DNA of 64,000 nt, from the NCBI RefSeq assembly GCF_024127895.1, contig NZ_JAMYBK010000003.1:186001-250000 (forward strand), written 5' to 3'. The first letter of the stretch is position 1, and every line of letters starts with the position of its first letter. Of the stretch, positions 7,631 to 16,295 are shown in pieces. A program made the position numbers and the translations under genes. A model generated the notes under the pieces. The model worked only from the letters and a program-made list of their open reading frames with translations. It had not been told where the DNA came from and did not search any database. The DNA is from Pseudomonas guariconensis. GTDB taxonomy: Bacteria; Pseudomonadota; Gammaproteobacteria; Pseudomonadales; Pseudomonadaceae.

Positions 7631-10600
7631 TTACGGGTGCTCGATCTCGGTCGCACGCTCGCTTTGCACACCCCTGCGCCTTAGCAGCGACAATACCCAG
7701 ACAAAGCAGATAGGCACGAACACCACTCCCAGCAAGGTGGCGCTGAGCATGCCGCCGATCACCCCGGTGCCGATCGCCCGCTGGCTGGCCGCGCCGGCCC
7801 CGGTGGCGATGGCCAGGGGCACCACGCCGAGGATGAACGCCATGGAGGTCATGACGATTGGCCGCAAACGCAGGCGTGCAGCCTCGATGGCCGCCTCGCG
7901 CAGGCTACGGCCCTGCTCCCGCAGCGCCTTGGCGAACTCGACGATGAGGATGGCGTTCTTCGCCGCCAGGCCGATGATGGTGATCAGGCCGACCTTGAAG
8001 TACACATCGTTGGGCAGGCCGGTGGCCATCACCGCCAACACCGAGCCCAGGGCGCCGATCGGCACGATCAGCATCACCGTCAGCGGGATCGACCAACTCT
8101 CGTACAGCGCCACCAACAACAGGAACACCACCAGGATGGCCAGGGCGAACAACTGGCTGGCCTGGCCGCTGGAGACCTTCTCCTGGTACGACAGGCCCGT
8201 CCAAGCGTAGCCGATGCCCTCCGGCAACTCGCCGACCAGACGCTCCAGCTCGGCCATCGCCTGGCCGGTGCTGTAGCCCGGCGCCGCGTCGCCGGTGATG
8301 CGGATCGCCGGGTAGCCGTTGTAGCGCACGATCTGCACCGGCCCCTCCTCCCAACGGGTACTGACGAAGGCACTGAACGGCACCTGCTGGCCATCGGCAT
8401 TGGGGGCATAGAGGCGCAGCACGCTTTCCGGGGTCATGCGCTCGCCCTGCTCGGCCTGCACCACCACCCGCTGCTGGCGGCCGGCGTTGCTGAAGTCGTT
8501 GATCACTTGGGAGCCGAAGGCGGCGGACAGCGTGCTGTTGATGGTTTCGAAGGTCACGCCCAGGGTGCGGGCCTTCTCCCGGTCGATCTCCAGCCGCAGT
8601 TGCGGTGCCTCGGCCAGGCCTTCCATCATCGCGTAGAGGATCACCGGGTTGCCGTTGGCCTGCGCCAGCAAGCGGTCACGCGCCGCCAGCAGGGCCTCGC
8701 GGCCAAGCCCGCCACGGTCCAACAGGCGCAGGGAGAAGCCGCCGGCATTGCCCAGGCCATCGATCGGCGGTGGGTTGACCGCGGTGATGGTGCCGTCGCC
8801 GTGCCCGGCGAAGTGCGCATTGACCGCCGCCGCCTCGGCGTCCGCCGATTGCTCGGCACTGCGTTCGGACCAGTCCTTGAAGGTCGGGAAGGCCAATGCG
8901 GCGTTCTCGCCCATGCCGGAGAAACTGAAACCGCTGACCAGGAAAGCCGACGCCAACGCCTCGCGCGACATCAGGAACTGCTCCAGGGCCTGGCCGGTGG
9001 CGTCGGTTCGCACGCGGCTGGCGCCCGGCGGCAACTGCACGTCGACGATGGCATAGCCCTGGTCCTCCACCGGCACGAACGACTCCGGCAGGCGCAGGTA
9101 GAAGTAGCCGAGCATGGCGACGATCCCGGCATAGACCAACATGTAGCGCCCGGCGCGCTTGACCAGCGCGCTGTTCATGCCCGAGTAGCGTTCGGTCAGC
9201 CGGGCAAACCCACGGTTGAAGGCGCCGAAGAAGCCGCGCTTCTCATGGTGGCCCTGGGGGATCGGCTTGAGCAGCGTGGCGCACAGCGCCGGGGTGAAGG
9301 TCAGGGCCAGGAACCCGGAGAACAGGATCGACACCGCCAGGGACAGGGAGAACTGCTGGTAGATCACGCCCACCGAGCCAGACATGAACGCCAGCGGCAG
9401 GAACACCGCCGCCAACACCAGGGTGATGCCGATGATCGCCCCGGACACCTGCCCCATCGCCTTGATGGTCGCGGCCTCTGGTGCCAGGCCCTCCTCGGCC
9501 ATGATCCGCTCGACGTTCTCCACCACCACGATGGCGTCGTCCACCAGGATGCCGATAGCCAGGACCATGCCGAACATGGTCATCATGTTCACCGAGAACC
9601 CCAGCAGCTTCATGACCATCAAGGTACCGAGCAGGCACACCGGCACCACGATCGACGGGATCAAGGTGTAGCGGATGTTCTGCAGGAACAGGAACATCAC
9701 CAGGAACACCAGGACCATGGCTTCGATCAAGGTATGGATGACCTTCTCGATGGCCACGTCGACGAAGCGCGAGGTGTCGTAGGGCACGGAATACTCGACG
9801 CCCTCGGGGAAGAACGCCGACAGCTCGGCCAGGCGCTCCTTGACCAGCGCGGCGGTCTGCAGGGCGTTGGCGCCCGGCGCCAGTTGCACCGCACCGGCCA
9901 CCGCCGGCTTGCCATCGAGGCGCGAGGAGAAGTTGTAGCTCTCCAGGCCGACCTCCAGGCGCGCCACATCGGCCAGGCGCACCTGGGAGCCGTCCGGGTT
10001 GGCGCGCAGGACGATGCGGCCGAAGGCCTCGGGGTCGTCCAGGGTGCCGTGCACCGCCAGGGTCGCGGTCAGTTCCTGCTCGCTGCTGCCGGGTGCGCTG
10101 CCGAAGCTGCCGGCGGGCACTTGCACGTTCTGCCCACGGATGGCGTTGCCCACGTCGTCGATGGACAGGCCATAGCCCACCAGCTTCTGCGGATCGACCC
10201 ACACGCGCATGGCCGCTTCCGAGGAGAAGAACTGCAGCTTGCCGACACCCGGCACCCGGCGCAGCTCGTTGTTGATGTTGCGCGCGGCGTAGTCGCCCAA
10301 GGCTGTGGTGTCGCTGCGACCGGCGCCCTCCTTGTAGCTCAGCGCATAGACCAGCAAGAAGCCCGCGCTGGTCTGTTCCACCTCGATACCCTGGGTGGTC
10401 ACGGCCTGCGGCATGCGTGCCTCGGCCTTCTTCAGGCGGTTCTGCACGTCGACCTGGGCCAGCTCCGGATCGGTGCCGGGCTCGAAGGTCACCACCACCT
10501 CGGCGATGCCATTGGCGTTGTTGGTGGATTCGAAGTACAGCAGGTGCTTGGCGCCGTTGAGCGACTCCTCGATGATGCTGGTCACCGACTCCACGAGCAC

Positions 10601-10765
10601 TTTCGCCGAAGCGCCAGGGTAGGTGGCGGTGATGGTGATCTGTGGCGGCGCCACGTTGGGGTACTGGGCCACCGGCAACGACGGGATCACCAGCAAGCCC
10701 GCCAGGGAAATGAACAACGCCACGACCCAGGCGAAGTTCGGCCGTTCGATGAAGAACCTGGACAT
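7631..10765 (-). CDS. mexD: RND multidrug efflux transporter MexD
   Basis: A 1044-residue HAE1-type RND proton/drug antiporter of the inner membrane. It matches MexD from its SRFFIERPNFAWVVALFI start to the end. The proton-relay residues are visible: the paired Asp of GILVDDAIVVVEN in TM4 and the Lys of GLAAKNAILIVEF in TM10. Two large periplasmic loops and 12 TM segments are present. mexC lies 17 bases upstream. No oprJ-like gene follows; the terminator is immediate, so an outer-membrane channel must be encoded elsewhere. Confidence 0.92.
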   Translation of the reverse strand: MSRFFIERPNFAWVVALFISLAGLLVIPSLPVAQYPNVAPPQITITATYPGASAKVLVESVTSIIEESLNGAKHLLYFESTNNANGIAEVVVTFEPGTDPELAQVDVQNRLKKAEARMPQAVTTQGIEVEQTSAGFLLVYALSYKEGAGRSDTTALGDYAARNINNELRRVPGVGKLQFFSSEAAMRVWVDPQKLVGYGLSIDDVGNAIRGQNVQVPAGSFGSAPGSSEQELTATLAVHGTLDDPEAFGRIVLRANPDGSQVRLADVARLEVGLESYNFSSRLDGKPAVAGAVQLAPGANALQTAALVKERLAELSAFFPEGVEYSVPYDTSRFVDVAIEKVIHTLIEAMVLVFLVMFLFLQNIRYTLIPSIVVPVCLLGTLMVMKLLGFSVNMMTMFGMVLAIGILVDDAIVVVENVERIMAEEGLAPEAATIKAMGQVSGAIIGITLVLAAVFLPLAFMSGSVGVIYQQFSLSLAVSILFSGFLALTFTPALCATLLKPIPQGHHEKRGFFGAFNRGFARLTERYSGMNSALVKRAGRYMLVYAGIVAMLGYFYLRLPESFVPVEDQGYAIVDVQLPPGASRVRTDATGQALEQFLMSREALASAFLVSGFSFSGMGENAALAFPTFKDWSERSAEQSADAEAAAVNAHFAGHGDGTITAVNPPPIDGLGNAGGFSLRLLDRGGLGREALLAARDRLLAQANGNPVILYAMMEGLAEAPQLRLEIDREKARTLGVTFETINSTLSAAFGSQVINDFSNAGRQQRVVVQAEQGERMTPESVLRLYAPNADGQQVPFSAFVSTRWEEGPVQIVRYNGYPAIRITGDAAPGYSTGQAMAELERLVGELPEGIGYAWTGLSYQEKVSSGQASQLFALAILVVFLLLVALYESWSIPLTVMLIVPIGALGSVLAVMATGLPNDVYFKVGLITIIGLAAKNAILIVEFAKALREQGRSLREAAIEAARLRLRPIVMTSMAFILGVVPLAIATGAGAASQRAIGTGVIGGMLSATLLGVVFVPICFVWVLSLLRRRGVQSERATEIEHP

Positions 10766-10782
10766 CTGTGCTTACCCCCGCC

Positions 10783-11922
10783 TCACCGCGCCGCGGCCTG
10801 TTGTACCTGGGCCGGCGACACCGGCATGCCCGGCGCAAGACCGGCCGGGCTGCCGACGATGACCTGGTCGCCCGGGCGCAGGCCCTCGGTGATCTGCCAG
10901 CGGGCGCCGTGCATGGCGCCGGTGCGCACCTCGCGCGCCTCGGCCAGGCCGTCGGTCCCCACCAGCATGACCCGTGCCTCGCCATCGCTGCCGCGCCGCA
11001 CGGCGCGTTGTGGCACGAGGATGGCCTGGTGGTCGGTGCCCTGCGGGGTGCGCACGCGCACATACATGCCGGGCAGGAGAATACCGTCGGCATTGTCGAA
11101 GCGCCCCCGCAGGATCACCTGGCCGGTACCACGGTCCACCGCCACGTCGGTGAACAGCAGCGAGCCCTGGCGCTCATAGTCGGTGCCCTCGACCCGCACG
11201 CTGAGCGCCTGGTCGTCGCCCGCGGCGAGCACACCGTCCTTGAGCGCCTGGCGCAAGCGCAGGGCCTCGGCGGCCGGCTGGGTGAAATCGACGTAGATCG
11301 GATCGAGCTGCTGGATGCGCGCCATCAGCGTGGCATCGCCCTGCCCGACCAGCGCCCCTTCGGTGACCAGGGCACGGCCGATACGTCCGGAGATCGGTGC
11401 CTTGACCGTGGCGTAGCCCAGGTTCAGGCGCGCGCTTTCGACATCCGCCTGGGCCGAGCGCACCGTGGCCTGGGCGCTGTGCAGGTCGGCGCTGGCCGTG
11501 TCGAAGTCCTGCTGGCTGACCGCCTGGATCTTCACCAGTGGCGCGTAGCGGCGCACCCTGGCCTGGGCCTCGAGCATGACCGAGCGTGCCCGCGCCAGCT
11601 CGCCTTCGGCGCGCGACAGGGCCGCCTTGAACGGTGCCGGGTCGATCTGGAACAGCACGTCCCCGGCCTTGACGTCGGCCCCTTCCTCGAAGCGCTTGTG
11701 CAGGACGATGCCGGCCACCCGGGCGCGGACTTCCGCCACCCGCATCGGTTCGACCCGGCCTGGCAAGGTCGAGGCCAGGGCCAGCGGCTCGCTGGCCACC
11801 GTGACGGTTTCCACGGGATAGGCCACTTCCGCCGCCGGTGGCGTTTCGGCCTGGTCGCAGCCGGCCAGGACGACCGTCATGGCCAGGCAGCCGGCCATCC
11901 CTATTGCACGTAAATTGCTCAT
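10783..11922 (-). CDS. mexC: RND periplasmic adaptor lipoprotein MexC
   Basis: A 379-residue membrane-fusion protein. The signal peptide ends in a lipobox (VVLAGC, Cys22). Lipoyl-type halves flank an alpha-helical hairpin (about residues 95-165, EGELARARSVMLEAQARVRR region), followed by beta-barrel and membrane-proximal domains. The sequence tracks P. aeruginosa MexC throughout (LALASTLPGRVEPMRVAEVR). It is the first gene of mexCD, with a probable NfxB operator upstream at 11975-11999. Confidence 0.92.
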   Translation of the reverse strand: MSNLRAIGMAGCLAMTVVLAGCDQAETPPAAEVAYPVETVTVASEPLALASTLPGRVEPMRVAEVRARVAGIVLHKRFEEGADVKAGDVLFQIDPAPFKAALSRAEGELARARSVMLEAQARVRRYAPLVKIQAVSQQDFDTASADLHSAQATVRSAQADVESARLNLGYATVKAPISGRIGRALVTEGALVGQGDATLMARIQQLDPIYVDFTQPAAEALRLRQALKDGVLAAGDDQALSVRVEGTDYERQGSLLFTDVAVDRGTGQVILRGRFDNADGILLPGMYVRVRTPQGTDHQAILVPQRAVRRGSDGEARVMLVGTDGLAEAREVRTGAMHGARWQITEGLRPGDQVIVGSPAGLAPGMPVSPAQVQQAAAR

Positions 11923-11974
11923 GATTCACCCGAGCCTTCGATAAAAACGGCCCGAATGATATGGGTGAAACCTC

Positions 11975-11999
11975 AATGAGTCAATTTTGTCTCATTTGA
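11975..11999. promoter_or_regulatory. Probable NfxB operator at the mexC promoter
   Basis: An imperfect palindrome with arms AATGAG and CTCATT (11975-11980 and 11991-11996; 9 of 11 positions symmetric) overlaps TGTCTCATTTGA (11988-11999). The latter matches the 12-mer upstream of nfxB at 10 of 12 bases. The site lies 52-77 bp before the mexC start in an AT-rich stretch suited to a promoter. Confidence 0.6.
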
Positions 12000-12025
12000 T
12001 ATATTTGTGAAGAATTGTGAAGACT

Positions 12026-12140
12026 GGGCTGCTTTGCAGCCCATCGCCGGCAAGCCGGCTTCCAGCAGAGATAGCGCTCAACTTCAGGGTGGCGCTATAT
12101 CTGGGAGCCGGCTTGTCGGCGATGGCCCGCCAAACGGCCC
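12026..12140. repeat. REP pair (inverted) with internal hairpin
   Basis: A GGGCTGC-TTT-GCAGCCC stem and GCCGGCAAGCCGGCTTCC core (12027-12062) face an inverted GGGAGCCGGCTTGTCGGCGATGG unit (12103-12125). The spacer contains its own arms (AGATAGCGC and GCGCTATATCT). It fills the gap between the mexC promoter and the aminotransferase stop. Confidence 0.8.
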
Positions 12141-12144
12141 CTTC

Positions 12145-13527
12145 TTACAGCAGCCCCAGCCCCCGCGCGGTACGGTCCACGGCGATCCGGGTCTTCTCCA
12201 CCAGCTCATCGATATCGCCGCGGCTGGCCACCAGCGCCGGCGCCATGATCATCCGCCCCAGGGTCGAGCGAATGATCACCCCTTCCTCGAAGCCATAGGT
12301 CCGGCACTGCCAGGCCAGGTCGTTCTCGTTGGCGTAGCGCTTGCGGGTGGCCTTGTCCTCGGCGAACTGCAACGCCGCCACCAGCCCGGTGCCCTGGATC
12401 TCGCCGATCAGCGGATGCTCGCCGAACACCTCGCGCAGGCAACGCTGCAGGTAGGGGCCGGTATCGTCCTTGACCCGGCGCACGATGCCTTCGTCGCGCA
12501 AGGCCTTGAGGTTGGCAATGGCCACCGCCGCCGCCACCGGGTGGCCCGAATAGGTCAGGCCGTGGGCGAACACCCCGCCCCGCTCCACCAGCGCCTCGGC
12601 GATGCGCTTGCTCAGCACCAGCCCGCCCATGGGCACGTAGCCGGAGGTCAGGCCCTTGGCGATGGACAGGGTGTCCGGCTCGAAGCCAAAGTGCTGGTGG
12701 GCGAACCATTCGCCGGTACGGCCGAAGCCGCCGATCACCTCGTCGGCGCACAGCAGCACGTCATACTGGCGGCAGATGCGCTGGATCTCGGGCCAGTAGC
12801 TTTCCGGCGGGAAGATCATGCCACCGGCGCCCTGGAACGGCTCGGCGATGAAGCCGGCGACATTCTCGGCGCCCAGCTCGAGGATCTTCTCCTCCAGTTG
12901 CAAAGCACAGCGGCGACCGAACTCGGCCGGGCTCAGGTCGCCCCCTTCGGCGTACCAGTACGGCTCGTCGATGTGCGCAACGTCAGGGATCAAGCCACCC
13001 ATCTCGTGCATGAACTTCATTCCGCCCAGCGCAGTGGCCGCCAGGGTCGAGCCGTGGTAGCCGTTCCAGCGGCCGATCATGATCTTCTTGCTCGGCTGGC
13101 CAACCACCTGCCAGTAGCGGCGCACGGTACGGATCAGTACCTCGTTGGATTCGGAGCCCGAGTTGGTGTAGATCGCGTGGCTGTAGTGCCCCGGCAGCAG
13201 GCTGAACAACAGTTCGGACAGTTCGATCACCGCCGGGTGAGTGGTGTGGAAGAACATGTTGTAGTACGGCAACTGGTCCATTTGCGCGGCAGCGGCGGCG
13301 GTCAGGTCCTTGCGGCCGTAGCCGAGCTGGGTGCACCACAGGCCGGACATGCCGTCCAGGTAGCGCTTGCCGTCGTTGTCCCACAGGTGCAGGCCCTCGC
13401 CACGGACGATGACCCGTGGGCCTTCGGCGTTGAGCGCCTTCTGGTCGAGGAAGGCATGGATGTGGTGGGCGGCGTCGGCGGACTGGTAGTCACGGGTTTC
13501 GCGTTGAGGCTGGAAAGAAGCGTTCAT
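12145..13527 (-). CDS. Class III (omega-amino acid/polyamine-pyruvate) aminotransferase
   Basis: A 460-residue fold-type I PLP aminotransferase of subgroup III. The PLP lysine is K291 in SIAKGLTSG, the cofactor-ring Asp is D262 in CADEVIGGFG, and NGYHGSTLAA binds phosphate. The N-terminal HLWDNDGKRYLDGMSGLWC block is typical of the SpuC/omega-transaminase branch, which moves amino groups from putrescine, beta-alanine or GABA to pyruvate. A KauB/PuuC-type aldehyde dehydrogenase lies 22 bases upstream, so the pair would convert an amine to an aldehyde and then an acid. The exact amine is not determined. Confidence 0.85.
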   Translation of the reverse strand: MNASFQPQRETRDYQSADAAHHIHAFLDQKALNAEGPRVIVRGEGLHLWDNDGKRYLDGMSGLWCTQLGYGRKDLTAAAAAQMDQLPYYNMFFHTTHPAVIELSELLFSLLPGHYSHAIYTNSGSESNEVLIRTVRRYWQVVGQPSKKIMIGRWNGYHGSTLAATALGGMKFMHEMGGLIPDVAHIDEPYWYAEGGDLSPAEFGRRCALQLEEKILELGAENVAGFIAEPFQGAGGMIFPPESYWPEIQRICRQYDVLLCADEVIGGFGRTGEWFAHQHFGFEPDTLSIAKGLTSGYVPMGGLVLSKRIAEALVERGGVFAHGLTYSGHPVAAAVAIANLKALRDEGIVRRVKDDTGPYLQRCLREVFGEHPLIGEIQGTGLVAALQFAEDKATRKRYANENDLAWQCRTYGFEEGVIIRSTLGRMIMAPALVASRGDIDELVEKTRIAVDRTARGLGLL

Positions 13528-13549
13528 TGTTGTTCTCCGTGGAGGGGTA

Positions 13550-15040
13550 TCAGCGCAGTTGGAACCAGGTGGTCTTCAGTTGGGTGTATTTGTCGAAGGC
13601 GTGCAGCGAGAGGTCGCGACCGAAGCCGGACTGGCGGCCGCCGCCGAAGGGCACCGCCACGTCCAGGGCATCGACGGTGTTGACCGACACGGTGCCGGCC
13701 TTCAGGCGCCGAGCCACGCGATGGGCACGGTTGAGGTCGTCGCTCCACACCGAGGCGGCCAGGCCGTAGACGCTGTCGTTAGCCTGGCGCACGGCTTCGT
13801 CCTCGTCGTCGAAGGCGCTGATCGCCAGCACCGGGCCGAAGATCTCCTCGCGGGCCAGGGCCATGCCCGGCTGCACGTCGCTGAACACGGTCGGGGCGAT
13901 GAAGTTGTCCGAGCCGTTGATACGCAGGCGCTCACCGCCGCACAGCAGGCGTGCACCGTCGGCCCTGGCCTGTTCGATGGCGGCGCAGATACGGGCGCTC
14001 TGCCCGGCATCGACGATGGCCCCGGCGCGGCTGGCCGGGTCCAGCGGGTCGCCCGGCAGCCAGTCGCGGGCCTTGGCCAGCAGGCGCTCGACGAATGCGT
14101 CGTGGATCGAGCGCTGCACGTACAGCCGGGAGTTGGCCGAGCACACCTCGCCCTGGTTGAAGAAGATGCCGAAGGCCGCCTTTTCGGCCGCCAGGTCCAG
14201 GTCGCGGCAGTCGTCGAACACCAGGTTCGGGCTCTTGCCGCCGCATTCCAGCCACACCTGCTTGAGGTTGGATTGCGCCGAATACTGCATGAAGTACTTG
14301 CCCACCTGGGTGGAGCCGGTGAACACCAGGCAATCCACGTCCGGGTGCAGGCCCAGCGCACGCCCGGCCTGCTCGCCCAGGCCGGGTACCACGTTCAGCA
14401 CGCCCTCGGGCAGCCCGGCCTCCAGGGCCAGCTCGGCCAGGCGCAGGGCCGAGAACGGCGATTGCTCGGCCGGCTTGAGCACCACGCTATTGCCGGCGGC
14501 CAGCGCCGGGGCGACCTTCCAGGCGGCCATGTCCAGCGGAAAGTTCCACGGCACCACCGCGCCGACCACACCCAGGGCCTCACGGGTGATGGTGGCCAGG
14601 GCATCGGCAGCGGTGGGCGCCACCTGGTCGTAGAGCTTGTCCAGCGCCTCGCCGTACCAGGCGAAGACATTGGCCGCGCCGGGCACGTCGATGTTGTAGG
14701 CATCCATCACCGGCTTGCCCATGTTCAGCGAATCGAGCAGCGCCAGTTCCTCGCGGTGGGCCAGCATCAGCTCGGCCAGGCGCAGCAGTACGCGCTTGCG
14801 CGCCGTCGGTGCCATGCGTGCCCAAGGCCCCTGTTCGAAGGCGCGACGGGCCACGCGCACCGCCTGGTCGATCTCCGCCTCGCCGCAGGCGGCGACCTGG
14901 GCCAGTAGCTGGTTGGTCGCCGGGTTGATCGCCTCGAAGGTGACGCCCGAGCGGGCGGCCACGGGGCGGCCGTCGATCAGGGCCGTGTCGATGAAGCTTT
15001 GCCGTGCAGCACGCTGCTGCCAATCGCTCAATGTATGCAC
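13550..15040 (-). CDS. Aldehyde dehydrogenase, KauB/PuuC family
   Basis: A 496-residue NAD(P)-dependent aldehyde dehydrogenase. The nucleotide site FTGSTQVGKYF is near 240-250, the general base is E265 (WLECGGKSPN), and the nucleophile is C300 (FFNQGEVCSANS). The C-terminus SLHAFDKYTQLKTTW is diagnostic of the KauB/PuuC group, which oxidises aminoaldehydes. I choose GTG 15040: GGAG precedes it by 6 bases and the length matches the family. Further upstream the frame is only the shadow of the LuxR gene. Probably co-transcribed with the downstream aminotransferase. Confidence 0.86.
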   Translation of the reverse strand: MHTLSDWQQRAARQSFIDTALIDGRPVAARSGVTFEAINPATNQLLAQVAACGEAEIDQAVRVARRAFEQGPWARMAPTARKRVLLRLAELMLAHREELALLDSLNMGKPVMDAYNIDVPGAANVFAWYGEALDKLYDQVAPTAADALATITREALGVVGAVVPWNFPLDMAAWKVAPALAAGNSVVLKPAEQSPFSALRLAELALEAGLPEGVLNVVPGLGEQAGRALGLHPDVDCLVFTGSTQVGKYFMQYSAQSNLKQVWLECGGKSPNLVFDDCRDLDLAAEKAAFGIFFNQGEVCSANSRLYVQRSIHDAFVERLLAKARDWLPGDPLDPASRAGAIVDAGQSARICAAIEQARADGARLLCGGERLRINGSDNFIAPTVFSDVQPGMALAREEIFGPVLAISAFDDEDEAVRQANDSVYGLAASVWSDDLNRAHRVARRLKAGTVSVNTVDALDVAVPFGGGRQSGFGRDLSLHAFDKYTQLKTTWFQLR

Positions 15041-15108
15041 GCAGGACTCCCTACCGGCCGCCGTGGCGGCCGGTCGTTGTGGTGGTTCGGGTAAGGTGAT
15101 GCGGTGGC

Positions 15109-15957
15109 TCAGCGCCTTCGCAGGTAACTTTCCAGCGGGTCCTTGCTCAAGCCTTCCTGGGCCTGGGCCAGGGCGTCGATGAACAAGGAGAACAGCTCGG
15201 ACTGCTTGGCGATGTCCAGCTTGGTGTAGAGGTTCTTGCGGTGGGTCTTGACCGTGTCTTCGCTGATGCCCAGGCGCTCGGCCAGGGAGCGGGTCGAGTG
15301 GCCGCGCAGCAGGTACTGGGCGACGCGGCACTCGCGCTCGGTCAGCAAGGACGAACCGAAGTTGTTCAGCGCCGCGTTGATCTGCCGGCCCAGGGCGCTT
15401 TCGAAGCGTCCGCCCAACGCGTCGGCATCCAGGCGCCCCCAGTGCCGCTGCACCACCGCCTGCACCCAGGGGGCCACGCACTTGAGGTCGCCGACCTGCT
15501 GGCTGGCCAGGCGCCGGGTGCTGCCCAGGGCCACGGCGATGGACAGGTGCGCACCGAGGGGGACGATGTAGTTGAGTTCGTCCTCCAGGTGCGCGTGCTG
15601 GTAGAACGACAGGTAGTACTCGCTGCGCTTGAAATGGTCGGGGGCGACATCGCTCAGGCGATAGCAACCGGGTGCGATGCCGTCCATGCAGGCGCGGTAG
15701 AACGGGCACAGCAGGTAGTAGCCGTCGAGGTACTTCTGCACATTGCCCTCGGGCAGCCAGGGCCCTTCTTCGTCCTTCTCGAACAGCGCCGAAGGCAGCC
15801 CCTTGCGTGGGTAGAGGAAGACGGTGATGGCCTGGGAGGGGGCCAGGCAGTTGAGCGCGGCGAACAGGGCCTCGACGAAGCCGGGCGTACCGATGGCATC
15901 GATGACACGGGCCATCTGCGCGTACCAGTCGGGCGATTTCAGCCGGTCTTTGCTCAT
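15109..15957 (-). CDS. LuxR family transcriptional regulator
   Basis: A 282-residue regulator with a C-terminal LuxR/NarL helix-turn-helix (about 205-262: LTERECRVAQYLLRGHSTRS, then ISEDTVKTHRKNLYTKL). The N-terminal 200 residues contain no receiver Asp and no clear autoinducer-binding signature, so the sensory part is unassigned. It lies 68 bases upstream of the aldehyde dehydrogenase on the same strand and is divergent from the hydrolase gene. It most likely controls the amine-catabolic pair. Confidence 0.85.
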   Translation of the reverse strand: MSKDRLKSPDWYAQMARVIDAIGTPGFVEALFAALNCLAPSQAITVFLYPRKGLPSALFEKDEEGPWLPEGNVQKYLDGYYLLCPFYRACMDGIAPGCYRLSDVAPDHFKRSEYYLSFYQHAHLEDELNYIVPLGAHLSIAVALGSTRRLASQQVGDLKCVAPWVQAVVQRHWGRLDADALGGRFESALGRQINAALNNFGSSLLTERECRVAQYLLRGHSTRSLAERLGISEDTVKTHRKNLYTKLDIAKQSELFSLFIDALAQAQEGLSKDPLESYLRRR

Positions 15958-16295
15958 GTTCTTGTTCCCCGCCAGGGTTATCGTGGCCAGGATTGTTTCA
16001 CGCAGCGCACGGCTCGACCATCACCCTTCAGGGTGAGCCGGCGCAGGCCGCTCCGATCGAACGGAGCAGCCTGCCATCCCGATGGCCTATCCACGAAAGT
16101 AGTACCTTGTTCGCCCGTGTCACAGGGCTAAAGTGGCAATACCCGGTCAGGAGGCGGCACCCATAAGGCAAAAATGCAGGAACACCCTGCAGATTTGCCG
16201 ATTGTGCCGCGCAAATTCGCATGCCAGGATCCTGCGATCCTCCAGCGAACTCCAGACTTCACTTGGAAAATCAATAACAAAGCAGGGAGAACGCG
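15958..16295. other. 338 bp divergent intergenic region with several palindromes
   Basis: No gene is seen here. It holds four compact dyads: TCACCCT-TC-AGGGTGA (16021-16036), GCTCCG-ATCGAA-CGGAGC (16050-16067), TGCAGG-AACAC-CCTGCA (16175-16191) and CAGGATCCTG (16225-16234). The first two lie nearer the luxR gene, the last two upstream of the hydrolase. They are candidate operators or leader hairpins; the binding proteins are unknown. No clear sigma-54 promoter is visible. Confidence 0.5.

Noticed and set aside
8507..11179. An 890-codon open frame antisense to mexD/mexC
   Set aside because: Low-complexity Arg/Gln/His/Gly composition and complete overlap with a conserved RND pump on the other strand.
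15041..15709. N-terminal extension of the aldehyde dehydrogenase frame by about 220 residues
   Set aside because: The extension overlaps the LuxR gene in another frame and lacks any domain; GTG 15040 gives the family length and has GGAG.
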